Shown piece by piece: positions 1 through 9,259 of a DNA stretch of 64,000 nucleotides. Source of the DNA: Paraburkholderia sp. PGU19 (lineage in GTDB: Bacteria; Pseudomonadota; Gammaproteobacteria; Burkholderiales; Burkholderiaceae); contig NZ_AP023183.1 of NCBI RefSeq assembly GCF_013426915.1, forward strand, positions 248,001-312,000, read 5' to 3'. The translations under genes and the position numbers were made by a program. The notes below the pieces were generated by a model. That model worked only from the letters and a program-made list of their open reading frames with translations. It made no database searches and was not told the DNA's origin. Numbering within the stretch: the first letter of the stretch is position 1; every line of letters begins with the position of its first letter.

Positions 1-1
1 C

Positions 2-1696
2 GACGACAAGGCGCGCATCGAAACGCTCAAGGGCGCCAACGCACTGATGTTCGGTGTTGCCAGTCCGGCCGGCATCATCAACCTGGTGACCAAGCGCGCC
101 ATCGATCGAGACGTCACTTCATTGATCCTGTCTGGCAACTCGTTCGGGCAATACGGAGCGGGCATCGACATCGGCCGGCGCTTTGGCAGCGAGAAGCAGT
201 TTGGGCTTCGCGCCAATCTATCCGGCGCACATCTGGAGAACGGTGTGCGCGGCGCAAATGGGCACGGTTGGTTTGCGAGTCTGGGCGCGGACTGGCAAGT
301 GACAGACCGGCTCACTTTCCAGTTCGATTTCGAGGAGTACAAGAAGGAGGTGGTGGAGCAGGCATCCCTCAGCCTGCCGACAGCCGTCAAGGGACACATA
401 ACCGTGCCTCGGGTGCCGGACCCGAGAAACCTGTTGTCTGGCCCATGGGCCGTGTATTCACCGACGACGACCAACGTTCAGGGACGCGTCGACTACGTTT
501 TCAACGAGAACTGGAAAGGACTTGTCGAGATCGGGCGTTCCTACGCGGATCGCTCGCGCCTCACAGGTCGCATTGCGGGCTATGACCTCGTCACCGGGGC
601 AGGCGGCGTGGAAACGGTCAACACGGTCACCCAGGACTACATCAACAAGTTCGAGCGGGCCGAGTTGCTCGGCAAGTTCTCGACCGGGCCATTCAGGCAT
701 GACCTGACATTGGGTCTTTCGCGCAGTGAACGCAACGCGGAGACACCGGCGCAAAACAGCATCGTTCTGCCGGGGACGATCAACATCTATGATCCGACGC
801 CCTTTCCGGCGCCGGTCCCGACTCATCCGTCGACCTCTTTGCCGCTGCAAACCAGCAGCGACAGCGGGCTCTACGCTTACGACAATGTTGGCATCGGGCA
901 AAAATGGAAAGTGCTGGCCGGCTTTCGAGAAACTCGCTCGGTGTCGAGCGACGGGAGGGAGTCACAGGGAACCTATCTGCCGCTGCCTGCGTTCGGCATT
1001 CTTTACGATGTGCTGCCCACCACCACCTTGTTCGCCAGTTACATGAAGGGGCTGGAAGATGGCGGCGTCGCGCCGGTTAATGCGGTCAATGCCTATCAGA
1101 TTCTGGCGCCGGCTGTATCGACGCAGAAGGAGATCGGGATTCGCGACTCGTATTTCGAGGGACTGTCGGTCACGGCGTCGTACTTCATCATCGACCGCGT
1201 CAACGCCGTGACCAACTCGGTGACGAAGGTGTTTTCCAACGATGGCATGATCAAATACCAAGGCGCCGAGGCAGTTGTCACCAAGCAGTTCGGCCGTCAA
1301 TGGAGCGTGACCACGGCCGTACAGTGGCTCAATGCGGTGCAGCATCCGGTGTCGGACATGACGATCGCGGGCAAGACGCCTGAGAACACACCGAAGTGGA
1401 TCGGAAACGTATCGGTGACGCACCGGCCGTCGTATGTGCCGGGACTTGCGCTGACAGTCGGCGCGTCGTTTGTGTCACAGCGACCGGTGAATCCGCAGGA
1501 CCAGGGCTACATTTCGGGTTATGTCATTTATTCGGCTGGGGCGGCGTATGCCACGGTGATCGGCGGTCATCGCACTTCGTTTGTCATGAGTATCGACAAC
1601 CTGACCAACCGAAGGTACTGGAATTCAGTGCAAACCGGCACGTTGGGGACTGGCATGGACCGCAGCGTACGCCTCAACGCAAAAATCGATTTCTAA
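2..1696 (+). CDS. TonB-dependent siderophore receptor, C-terminal part (5' end outside the window)
   Basis: Outer-membrane receptor that takes up an iron-siderophore complex using energy from TonB-ExbBD. The reading frame is open from base 2, so the gene starts before the window. The first residues are the end of the plug domain: a segment IETLKG is followed by GVASPAGIINLVTKR, which is typical of the siderophore subfamily. The rest is a beta-barrel of about 500 residues rich in alternating hydrophobic positions. It ends in aromatic Phe, the usual signal for barrel assembly. The signal peptide and TonB box are not visible. The transported siderophore cannot be told from the sequence. No Fur box or sigma regulator is seen next to it. 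Confidence 0.9.
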   Translation, partial: DDKARIETLKGANALMFGVASPAGIINLVTKRAIDRDVTSLILSGNSFGQYGAGIDIGRRFGSEKQFGLRANLSGAHLENGVRGANGHGWFASLGADWQVTDRLTFQFDFEEYKKEVVEQASLSLPTAVKGHITVPRVPDPRNLLSGPWAVYSPTTTNVQGRVDYVFNENWKGLVEIGRSYADRSRLTGRIAGYDLVTGAGGVETVNTVTQDYINKFERAELLGKFSTGPFRHDLTLGLSRSERNAETPAQNSIVLPGTINIYDPTPFPAPVPTHPSTSLPLQTSSDSGLYAYDNVGIGQKWKVLAGFRETRSVSSDGRESQGTYLPLPAFGILYDVLPTTTLFASYMKGLEDGGVAPVNAVNAYQILAPAVSTQKEIGIRDSYFEGLSVTASYFIIDRVNAVTNSVTKVFSNDGMIKYQGAEAVVTKQFGRQWSVTTAVQWLNAVQHPVSDMTIAGKTPENTPKWIGNVSVTHRPSYVPGLALTVGASFVSQRPVNPQDQGYISGYVIYSAGAAYATVIGGHRTSFVMSIDNLTNRRYWNSVQTGTLGTGMDRSVRLNAKIDF

Positions 1697-2010
1697 TTCG
1701 ACTATCGGGGCGGGCGAATATAGCACCGCCCTTGATTCATTGCATTCGCTTCACGCGGACGCCAACCTCGTGAAGCGGAACCGAAATCCCATTCTCGAAC
1801 TACGAATCAGGCTTTGCCTCTCAGGCGCTTAGGCTGGCGGAGGAATTTGCCTCGCTTGTGCGAGGTGTCGCGCGCTGGATTGTTTGGTTCCGTTACGGAA
1901 ATTGGCTGAATACATATTTAAGCCCCATTCATCTCCGTTCAAGGTACCGAATCTAGACTCGTTCCTACACCCACTTTCATACACTGCCCGCCGGGCAAGA
2001 GAGGAGACAC
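1697..2010. other. Intergenic region, no gene seen
   Basis: About 310 bases between the receptor and the next exported protein. A GGGCGG/CCGCCC pair shortly after the receptor stop could form a weak hairpin, but no T-run follows. The promoter of the next gene should lie here. A Shine-Dalgarno AGAGGAG sits just before 2011. Confidence 0.5.
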
Positions 2011-2562
2011 ATGAAGACTTTGACGAAGATCGTGCTTGCGGCAACGATTAGCGTACTGGCGTCAGCATCCTGGGTAGGCACCGCGCAATCGGCGCCGAAC
2101 GCCGAACCGCAAAAGCCAAAGAACTGGACTTCGTCGACTGCGAAGATCTATGCGCAGGTGCTGTCCGAACAGATCATGGCGAGTCACCCGGAATTGATCA
2201 GCATCACGTTCCACGGCGTTCCTCCAGGCGCGGCCGCCGGCACCTATACGATGTTTGCCGGCTCCTATCTGGACCGTATCGGTAACCCGGACGATCCCGA
2301 CGACATCGACATCATCACGAAGGGTATCACTATCGTGGACCCACGCTGGCATCGGACCAACGATACGGTCAAGAAGTTCGTCATGATGATGCCGCTGCGT
2401 GATGCAGCCGGCGAAAACATTGGCCTCCTCGTTGCGGCGTACAAGAACGACGGGCAGTTTGCCAAAGGGGAGAAAGACTTCTTTCTGGCCGGCACCGCAT
2501 TACGCGACAGTGTGCAAAAGCAGATTCCGAGCTTCAAGGCGCTATTCGAACCGGTCCATTAG
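2011..2562 (+). CDS. Exported protein of unknown function
   Basis: 183 residues with a clear Sec signal peptide (MKTLTKIVLAATISVLASAS, cleavage near AQSAPNA). The mature part has a segment (residues about 110-155) ending MMMPLRDAAGENIGLLVAAYKN. It resembles the strand pattern of PAS/Cache-like periplasmic sensor folds, but this is only an impression. The start is supported by an AGAGGAGACAC ribosome site. The gene is followed after 59 bases by an exported beta-propeller gene in the same direction, so the two may be co-transcribed. No enzymatic motif is seen. Confidence 0.75.
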   Translation: MKTLTKIVLAATISVLASASWVGTAQSAPNAEPQKPKNWTSSTAKIYAQVLSEQIMASHPELISITFHGVPPGAAAGTYTMFAGSYLDRIGNPDDPDDIDIITKGITIVDPRWHRTNDTVKKFVMMMPLRDAAGENIGLLVAAYKNDGQFAKGEKDFFLAGTALRDSVQKQIPSFKALFEPVH

Positions 2563-2621
2563 ACACGCGGTGCAGTCGCTTGCGTGATGTGGATCGACCG
2601 ATTGTCCATCAGGAGACAAGA

Positions 2622-3713
2622 ATGCGTGTACGAATTCCGAAGTTCTCCCTCATGGCGCTCGCGTGCGCCACGTTGTTGGGGAACCACTGCGGCGCAGTGG
2701 CTGCGACAGAGCCCGCTACCGCCGCGGCGTCGGCGGTGCTTCAACTGCGCGGACATACCGAATTGCCGGAATATAGCGGCGATTTCGATCATCTTGCCGC
2801 TGACGTCAAAGGGGACCGGCTGTTTCTCGCGGGAGAAGACCAGAGTACGCTCGAAGTTTTCGATCTTAAAACCGGCACGCATCTAAAAACGATCAAAGGC
2901 TTCGAGCAGCCTCATGGTGTCCTTTATCTGCCCGATGTGGACCGTATCATCGTCACTGACAGCGGTCCGGGCATGACCAGGGTGCTCGATGCGAGCAACT
3001 ATCGCATCATCGGGTCGATTCCGCTTACCGTTGGCGCGGACTCGATGTATTACGATCCGTCGAGCCAGCATCTCTACATCGTTACCGGCGGTAAGAACGC
3101 CAATCCAAAAATGTCTCAGACCATCGTCGCGGAAGTCGATCCGAGGACGGGGCGCCGTGTTGGCGAAATGACCTTCGACACCGACTTTACGGAGTCGATG
3201 GTGGCCGAGCAGAAAGGTCGTCGCCTGTTCATCAACTTGACCGGCAAGAGCACGATGGCGGTCGTCGACAAAGTGGACCGCCGCGTGATCGACAACTGGC
3301 AAATCAAGGGCGGTGAGATGAATGCTGCGATGGCGTTCGACGAAGTGCATCAACGGTTATTCGTCAGTACGCGCAAACCGTTCAAACTGTTGGTGCTCGA
3401 CGCCAGGAACGGAACAACCGTTGCCAGTTTCGACGCCCCCGAACGCACCAATCAAGTGATGTTCGACAAGATGAACCACCGCGTCTACATGGCCGGCGAC
3501 GACTATCTGGGCGTGATCCAGCAGAAAGACGCGAATCACTACGAGGAACTCCCGCGCGTCAAAACTGCGAAGGGCGCCAAGACTGCCCTGCTAGTGCCCG
3601 AATTGCACCAACTCTATGTCGCGGTGTCGCCTGGAGAGAACAAGGTGGGTGGCGCGCTGCTGCGTTTCAATGTGCCGTCGAATGGCGCTACTCATTCGCT
3701 GGCTGGAGATTGA
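2622..3713 (+). CDS. Exported YncE-type seven-bladed beta-propeller protein
   Basis: About 363 residues. I chose the ATG at 2622 because an AGGAGACA ribosome site precedes it and because the signal peptide (MRVRIPKFSLMALACATLLG, cleavage near AVAA) begins there. A longer frame starts at 2580 but lacks both. The mature protein has repeated blades of the form DRLF(L/I)...VFDLKTG, DRIIVTDSG and QRLFVSTR, typical of the YncE/NHL WD40-like propeller family of periplasmic proteins. The substrate or partner is unknown. Its place next to another exported protein and behind a siderophore receptor hints at an envelope role. Confidence 0.8.
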   Translation: MRVRIPKFSLMALACATLLGNHCGAVAATEPATAAASAVLQLRGHTELPEYSGDFDHLAADVKGDRLFLAGEDQSTLEVFDLKTGTHLKTIKGFEQPHGVLYLPDVDRIIVTDSGPGMTRVLDASNYRIIGSIPLTVGADSMYYDPSSQHLYIVTGGKNANPKMSQTIVAEVDPRTGRRVGEMTFDTDFTESMVAEQKGRRLFINLTGKSTMAVVDKVDRRVIDNWQIKGGEMNAAMAFDEVHQRLFVSTRKPFKLLVLDARNGTTVASFDAPERTNQVMFDKMNHRVYMAGDDYLGVIQQKDANHYEELPRVKTAKGAKTALLVPELHQLYVAVSPGENKVGGALLRFNVPSNGATHSLAGD

Positions 3714-3837
3714 AGTCAGAAAGCCTCGAGAGATCCTTGTTTCGAATGCGCATCGACCTTTGCCTGATCACGTTTCGTGAAGATCGACGGGGGCGTGCCG
3801 GCAACGGTCGGAGGCATGCGCCATCACAGGAGGCGAT

Positions 3838-5110
3838 ATGCAGGTTACAGGTATGTTGTACGGAGCGCGACTGCTACAGTTTGGAGGATTTCCTGCTGCG
3901 AAAGTGCTTGGACCCGACGCTAACGAGGAGCAGATCAAGGCGCTACTCGACGACTACGGTACGGTGTTCGTCAAGCCGGTCTTCAAGGGGGAGTCGGAAA
4001 GAAAGGCAAGGCGGGACTGATAGGACGCGCCACTGATTTGAAGAGCGCGCTGCGGGAAAAGGAGCGTCTTTATTTCGTCGAGCATCGGTGCGGCAATCAG
4101 CTCGTCAAGTCCAACGGTGTCACGTTTGAAGGCGCCGTGCCTGCACAGCACGAAGTCTACTTTTCGATCACCGACTCGACACATTTCCGCGCCCCACGAT
4201 GACGCTGACTCATCACGGCGGTGTCGACATCGAGGAACTCGACCGTGCTCTCGTCGCACGGGTTCCATTCGATCCTCTTACTGGACTCAAGGCGTTCGTC
4301 GTTGCTAATGCGTTGTCCACGCTCAACGCACCGAACGAAATCATCTCGCCTCTTGTGCAGCACTTGCCGAAGCTCTGGGAGCTCTACCACAACTTTGGCA
4401 TGACGACGCTTGAATTGAACCCGATTCGGATGCGCGCGGAACGCGACGGTCGGCTGGTGCCCGTGGCGTGCGATTTCAAGGGAGGCTTCGACCGCGATGA
4501 CACCCGCTGGCAGCGTCTGAATATCCCACCCCACCTCTTCTCGACGGACCATTCGGACTTCGAGCACGAGATCAATCAGCTTCGTACCTATCAAGGGCAG
4601 AGCGATGTGTACGTGATCAACGAGCACGGCACGATTCTCGCACCGACGTTCGGCGGCGGAGCCAATACGCTCGTGTCGGAACTGCTGGGAGAGGACGCCA
4701 TCATCTCGTCGGATTTTGGCGGAAACCCTCCCTACCAGAAAATGAAGGAAGTGGCGCGGATCTGCTTCAAGCATTGGCTCAAGCAGACCAACGTGCTTTT
4801 CATCATTGGCGGCAAGTCCAACAACACTGACATTTACGAAACCTTTCGGGCGATGGCAGATGCGCTTCGCGAGCATTTCAGCGAGCACGACCCGACGCCG
4901 CTGTATGTGGTGATCGGGCGTGGCGGCCCGAATCTGGTCCGCGGCATGGGTGCGATGCGCGATACCTGCGACGTGCTTGGCTTGCCATACAGCATGTTCG
5001 GGTTCGACTCCGACATCAGCGAGGTCATTCAGTACGCGAAGGCTTGCGACGCGTGGATGAGGTCCGGCGGTCGCGACCAAATCGCGACCAGGCTGAAGGC
5101 AGCCCACTGA
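3838..5110 (+). CDS. ATP-citrate lyase small-subunit-like protein (ATP-grasp plus citrate-binding domain), frameshifted as read
   Basis: Corresponds to the N-terminal half of ATP-citrate lyase, which binds ATP and citrate. Residues 1-50 (LLQFGGFPAAKVLG...VFVKPVF) begin the ATP-grasp fold. The part after 4199 (LTHHGGVD, TLELNPIRM, FGGGANTLVSELLG, IIGGKSNNTD, GRGGPN) covers the rest and the citrate-binding domain. The frame breaks twice: a run of five G near 3988 should be six, and CCCC near 4194 should be five C. With both bases restored the gene is one 424-codon frame (3838-5110). An AGGAGG site precedes the ATG. It is 40 bases upstream of the large-subunit gene, so the two form one operon. 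The breaks may be sequencing errors. Confidence 0.8.
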
Positions 5111-5150
5111 CATCCATTCACTCTTCTATGGTCAGGCGACGGAGAATATC

Positions 5151-7856
5151 GTGTATAGGCAAGGGGTAGGCGATTTCCGCTATTACGTCGGAATCGAATC
5201 GCTAGAACAAGCGGTGACGCGCGACGACCGCGTCTGCGTTCTGAACATTCTCGGTGGCGAGTCGCGCCAGGTGACGCCGGTCGGCCATGTCTATTCCGGA
5301 GGCAATGTTGTCTTTGGAACGTCCCCAGGGCGGCGAGGCAAGTTTCTCGATACACCCGTCGGCAAGATTCCCGTCTACAACAACGTCGTTGAAGGCCTCG
5401 AGGACGGGCAAGACTTCAATTGTGGTGTCATTTACCTGCCGCCGTCGGCGGCGCGCGACGGTGTAGCCGAGCTTGTCCGCGTGAATTCCAAATTGAGGAA
5501 AATTTTCATCGTCACGGAGAAAATGTCGGTCCGTGATTCGCGCGAGATCCGTGCGATGGGGCAGCAAAATGGTGTCGATATTTTCGGCGGTAACAGCCTT
5601 GGCATTGCAGATGCGTGGAACAAGGTACGCATTGGCGGAGCGTTGGGTGGCGACAGTCCCGACGAGCTGCTAAGGAAAGGCTCGATTGCGATCTTCTCGA
5701 ACTCCGGGGGCTTCACTACCACGATCGCGAGCTATCTACGCTTGGCAGGATGGGGCACGACGACCCTGATCTCGAGTGGTAAGGACGTTTACATTCATTT
5801 CGCCGCGCCTGAATTCGCCTTTGCACTCGCCAACGATACTCGGAGCCGGGCGGCGGTGCTGTATTGCGAACCCGGTGGCTATTACGAACAGGACGCGCGT
5901 TTCACCAAGCCAGTGGTGGCATGCGTGGTCGGAAGGTGGAAACGCAAGCTCACGCGAGCGGTGGGCCACGCGGGTGCGCTTGCGGGCGGCGACGATGACG
6001 CTCAGGCCAAGGAGCGTTGGTTCATGGAGAAGTTTGGTGTCGACGGTGTGTTTACACCCGAACGCCCGATCTTCTCTCAAAGAGGTGCGCTGGTGACGAA
6101 TATCGCGCATATACCAGCGGCTCTCACTGCGGTGATGGGCGAGAACGGCACTTCTCCGGATTTCGAGCCTGAGGGCAGCCTTGAATTGAAGCCGTGGTTC
6201 CGGTCCTGCTCGGGGCTGTCGCTGCCGCCCGAGCTCGGAATTCCCGTGGTCGAGGCGATTTCTCCGTTTGACAAACAGATCTCGGCGATCAATCAGCAGG
6301 TCGGCGCAGTTACCCATCGTCAAGGTATGAAGGATGCGTCGGGTGTATCGCGGATGGACCCGAGCACCCAGGTGAGCAGCCTGCATCGCACATCGACGCT
6401 CAAAGCCGCTCAATGCTCGTTCGAGGCCAACGTGTGCCTCGCACTGCTGCATGAGTTGGGAGAAGAGAGCGAAGCGAAGCTGGTCAATGTCGCTATCGGT
6501 GGCGAGATCAATCTGCACGGTGATCCGGCGCTTGCAGCGGCACAGGCGGCGCGTGAAGCCGGCAATGCGCCGAACAGCGTGCTCGCAGCCGCGCTTAGCA
6601 TCGTAGGCCCGCGCCGCGCGGAGGCTGCACGCCGTGGGGCGCGTGCGCTGATCGATCTGGGGACGGCCGCCGGCTTGCGCGACGCGTTCGATGAAAGTTT
6701 CGACGCAAGCACGCTATTGATTGCCCCGGCGACCGGCGAGCTGTTCACGGGTACCGAGCCGGACATCAAGGCGCAACTTCTGCTTGCTGGTCTACGGCAG
6801 CGCGGTGTGAAGTCCGTATTTGTCCGCTACATAGAGGCGCTCGGCGGCTACCCGCGCGCTGACGGCGTGCTGGCGGCGATCACGACAACGCTCGCGTGGA
6901 ACGCCCTGCTGCGCAAGCGCGTATCCCGATTGACGGCGGAAAATCTGCCGTGGTGGATGCGCATGTTCGGTACGCTGATCGGGGCATCTGTCGGAGAAGC
7001 ACAGCATCGAGCCGAATCGGTTTGTGGGATTCCGAACCCGGAAATCGTCGGCCACCTTTCTCTCACCGAGATCGCCTGCATCACGCTCATCGGCGTTAAA
7101 CCGACTTCGGCCGACCTGTTCGGCTTTCAGACACTTGCCGGACTCCTCCTCACCAACGGACCGGGGTCGATTTCCGCGCAAGGTGCAAAGGGCGCGACGT
7201 CGGCGGATGGACCAGAAAGCCCGGATCGTGTCCAGCTGAACAAGGCGATGGTCGGCTTTCTGACGCACTCGGGCTTCGCGCACGGTGGCAATGGTTTTGA
7301 GGGGGTCGCATTCCTGTTGGACCGTTTCAGGGGTGTTGCGTTGGTTGACCCTGGTGACCGTCAGCATGGGCTCGACCTGAAAGCGATGGCGACGAACTTC
7401 GCGCGCGAGTATGGCCGGGAGCGAGCGCGTCGCAAGGAGAGGGGTGCCGAAGTGGCGGACACCTTGCCGTGCATCAACCATCCTGTCTTCAAGGGCAAGG
7501 CGATCAACGTCGACCCTCGGGAAGAGTTCGTGCGCGGGCTGTACGACGCAAGGGGAGAGTACAACGTCTTCCACGACTACTACTGCGCACTCGTGCAGGC
7601 ACTGTACGACGAAAACGTCACGCGCAACGTATTCGCGGTTAACGTTGACGCGGTCATAGCCACGTTGCTGTTGAAAATGTTCTGGGGACGTTACCAGGCC
7701 GGCGAGGTTTCCGCTCAGGAACTCGAAACGGCAGCCTTCACGGTCTTCCTCTATGGCCGGATGATCGGCTGTGCGGCGGAGATCGACGATCACCTCAATC
7801 GAGGGCGCAACCTCGATATGCGTACACCGCAACACCTGGTTCGATATGTTGCATAG
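5151..7856 (+). CDS. ATP-citrate lyase large-subunit-like protein (succinyl-CoA-synthetase-alpha-like plus citrate-synthase-like domains)
   Basis: 901 residues, partner of the preceding gene. It starts at a GTG with GGAGA ten bases upstream. Residues about 1-300 are a CoA-binding and CoA-ligase unit. The GHAGALAGG motif near residue 270 carries the expected phospho-histidine. Residues about 600-901 are citrate-synthase-like (TNGPGS, HSGFAHGGNGFEG, NVDAVIA). The family cleaves citrate with ATP and CoA to acetyl-CoA and oxaloacetate. In this host it could supply cytosolic acetyl-CoA or use citrate. The rest of the reductive TCA cycle is not visible, so autotrophy cannot be claimed. A related citryl-CoA or malyl-CoA chemistry is possible. 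Confidence 0.8.
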   Translation: MYRQGVGDFRYYVGIESLEQAVTRDDRVCVLNILGGESRQVTPVGHVYSGGNVVFGTSPGRRGKFLDTPVGKIPVYNNVVEGLEDGQDFNCGVIYLPPSAARDGVAELVRVNSKLRKIFIVTEKMSVRDSREIRAMGQQNGVDIFGGNSLGIADAWNKVRIGGALGGDSPDELLRKGSIAIFSNSGGFTTTIASYLRLAGWGTTTLISSGKDVYIHFAAPEFAFALANDTRSRAAVLYCEPGGYYEQDARFTKPVVACVVGRWKRKLTRAVGHAGALAGGDDDAQAKERWFMEKFGVDGVFTPERPIFSQRGALVTNIAHIPAALTAVMGENGTSPDFEPEGSLELKPWFRSCSGLSLPPELGIPVVEAISPFDKQISAINQQVGAVTHRQGMKDASGVSRMDPSTQVSSLHRTSTLKAAQCSFEANVCLALLHELGEESEAKLVNVAIGGEINLHGDPALAAAQAAREAGNAPNSVLAAALSIVGPRRAEAARRGARALIDLGTAAGLRDAFDESFDASTLLIAPATGELFTGTEPDIKAQLLLAGLRQRGVKSVFVRYIEALGGYPRADGVLAAITTTLAWNALLRKRVSRLTAENLPWWMRMFGTLIGASVGEAQHRAESVCGIPNPEIVGHLSLTEIACITLIGVKPTSADLFGFQTLAGLLLTNGPGSISAQGAKGATSADGPESPDRVQLNKAMVGFLTHSGFAHGGNGFEGVAFLLDRFRGVALVDPGDRQHGLDLKAMATNFAREYGRERARRKERGAEVADTLPCINHPVFKGKAINVDPREEFVRGLYDARGEYNVFHDYYCALVQALYDENVTRNVFAVNVDAVIATLLLKMFWGRYQAGEVSAQELETAAFTVFLYGRMIGCAAEIDDHLNRGRNLDMRTPQHLVRYVA

Positions 7857-7940
7857 CTGGCCGCGGCGTGGATGGCAGGTGTTGCCGTGCTTCGCCAGCC
7901 CTGGCTGAGGGTGCGAGTGAGGGTTCTCCCCAACTCCAAA

Positions 7941-7960
7941 ATTCAGGTTGCATTCAGGTT
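7941..7960 (+). promoter_or_regulatory. Tandem direct repeat, possible response-regulator box
   Basis: ATTCAGGTT occurs twice, at 7941-7949 and 7952-7960, with exactly 11 bases from start to start. OmpR/PhoB-type regulators bind such tandem repeats on one face of the helix. A gene for such a regulator starts at 8594, and the small gene at 8153 lies in between. A link to that regulator is an inference. Confidence 0.45.
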
Positions 7961-8152
7961 CCGTCACTAGCCTTTGCTCATGAATACGGCGAGCGGGCGG
8001 CGAACAATCCGTACCCGGTAACCGAAATCACGTCGTCGCATGGGTTCGCAACACAGAGTGCGAAGGAGGCGCACCTGCGAGGCGCAGCGACGAAGTGGGG
8101 ATGTTGGCTCGTGCCAGCGGCATCAGCAGTGACGGGATTGAAGGAGCAGGCG

Positions 8153-8389
8153 ATGGACACGACGAAGACGTCCTTACGTTACCAGGTGGAGAAATGGCTG
8201 ATGATGGCTTCGGCCATCTCGGCCAGGGTCAGCCGCGCAACGTGTGCCGGCGCGAATGCAAGACGCTGTGTATGCGTGCAGGCATTGAGATGCACGGGCC
8301 CTGTCGCGATCTATTTCTTTTGCGAGGGTGAGGGCAACTGGTGCGTCTCTCCGCTTCGCGCTGAGCGTCCGGCGATGAGCGTGACGTGA
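8153..8389 (+). CDS. Small conserved protein of the RYQVEKW family
   Basis: 78 residues. A longer frame begins at 7868, but the ATG at 8153 has an AAGGAG site seven bases upstream and brings the conserved start SLRYQVEKWL to the N-terminus. The same start is encoded by a second gene at 47557-47877 in this window. That paralog then reads TRYVCVE and FFFRHNDG where this one reads RRCVCVQ and YFFCEGEG. Short proteins of this kind occur in Burkholderia-group genomes. The function is not known. This copy is Cys-rich and diverged, so it may be decaying. It lies just upstream of a two-component system. Confidence 0.55.
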   Translation: MDTTKTSLRYQVEKWLMMASAISARVSRATCAGANARRCVCVQALRCTGPVAIYFFCEGEGNWCVSPLRAERPAMSVT

Positions 8390-8593
8390 AGAACCGGACC
8401 ACTGGACTACCGGGGGTGACTCGATATGGTCCGCGTTCCAGTTCGAGGAAGTGTCTCACCGCCCGGCAAATTGGACCGGGTACCCGCGAGATGTCTTCGG
8501 ACGGGAACGGCAAGCACGATGCGGCCAGTGCGTTGCTTGTGATGGTCGTGCCTTTGCGCTAGCCTAAATCAACCGTCGATGCTTTCTCGTTAT

Positions 8594-9259
8594 ATGAAAA
8601 TCCTGATCGTAGAAGACCAACGCAAGCTTGGGCTGTTTCTTAAGCAGGCGTTTATCGAGCGTGCGTACACTGCCACCTGGGTTGGAAGTTGTGCGGAGGC
8701 TCGCGAAGCGCTCTGCGAGACCAGCTATGACGTGATCGTGCTGGACATCGGTTTGCCCGACGGCGACGGTCTTACCCTGCTGCGAGAGTGGCGTGGCGCC
8801 GGTTTCAATGAACCCGTACTGATCCTGAGTGCACGCGACGCCGTTGAGGACCGCATCAGCGGGCTAGACGTGGGTGCCGACGACTACCTGCCCAAACCGT
8901 TCAGTCTCGAAGAACTCCTCGCGCGACTGCGATCCCTGTTGCGACGTCAATCGGCCGTCAAGGAGACGGTCCTTCATCATCAAGGCATCAAGCTCGACCT
9001 TCTGAGCCGCACTGTTCAGTTGAACGGGCAACCGGTTGATCTGACGAGCCGAGAGTTTGCATTGCTCGAGATCTTCCTGCAGAACCCGGGGCGGATTCTA
9101 ACTCGCACTCTGATCTCCGAAAAGATCTGGGAATCCCATTACGACGTGGACACGAATCTGCTCGATGTTTACATGAGTCGATTGCGTGCCAAGATTGAGA
9201 CTCCGCTCGGCAAGTCGCTGTTCAAGACGGTACGCGGCGTAGGCTACCAGCTCTTATGA
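8594..9259 (+). CDS. OmpR-family response regulator
   Basis: 221 residues from the ATG at 8594 (MKILIVEDQ). An ATG at 8579 would add five residues. Neither start has a clear ribosome site. The receiver domain (residues 1-115) has the acidic pair in VEDQ, the phospho-acceptor Asp51 in VLDIGLPDGDG, and Lys near 101 in YLPKPFS. A winged-helix DNA-binding domain follows (residues about 125-220) and ends TVRGVGYQLL. The stop overlaps the ATG of the sensor kinase by four bases, so the two are translationally coupled. The signal is unknown. The convergent outer-membrane protein gene is a possible target. Confidence 0.93.
   Translation: MKILIVEDQRKLGLFLKQAFIERAYTATWVGSCAEAREALCETSYDVIVLDIGLPDGDGLTLLREWRGAGFNEPVLILSARDAVEDRISGLDVGADDYLPKPFSLEELLARLRSLLRRQSAVKETVLHHQGIKLDLLSRTVQLNGQPVDLTSREFALLEIFLQNPGRILTRTLISEKIWESHYDVDTNLLDVYMSRLRAKIETPLGKSLFKTVRGVGYQLL

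Noticed and set aside
4157..5113. 318-codon minus-strand open frame opposite the ATP-citrate lyase small subunit
   Set aside because: Shadow frame of a conserved gene with no recognisable motif.
6792..7967. 391-codon minus-strand open frame across the ATP-citrate lyase gene
   Set aside because: It is antisense to a conserved gene, has no ribosome site, and its protein is Arg/His/Val-rich, as expected of a shadow frame in high-GC DNA.
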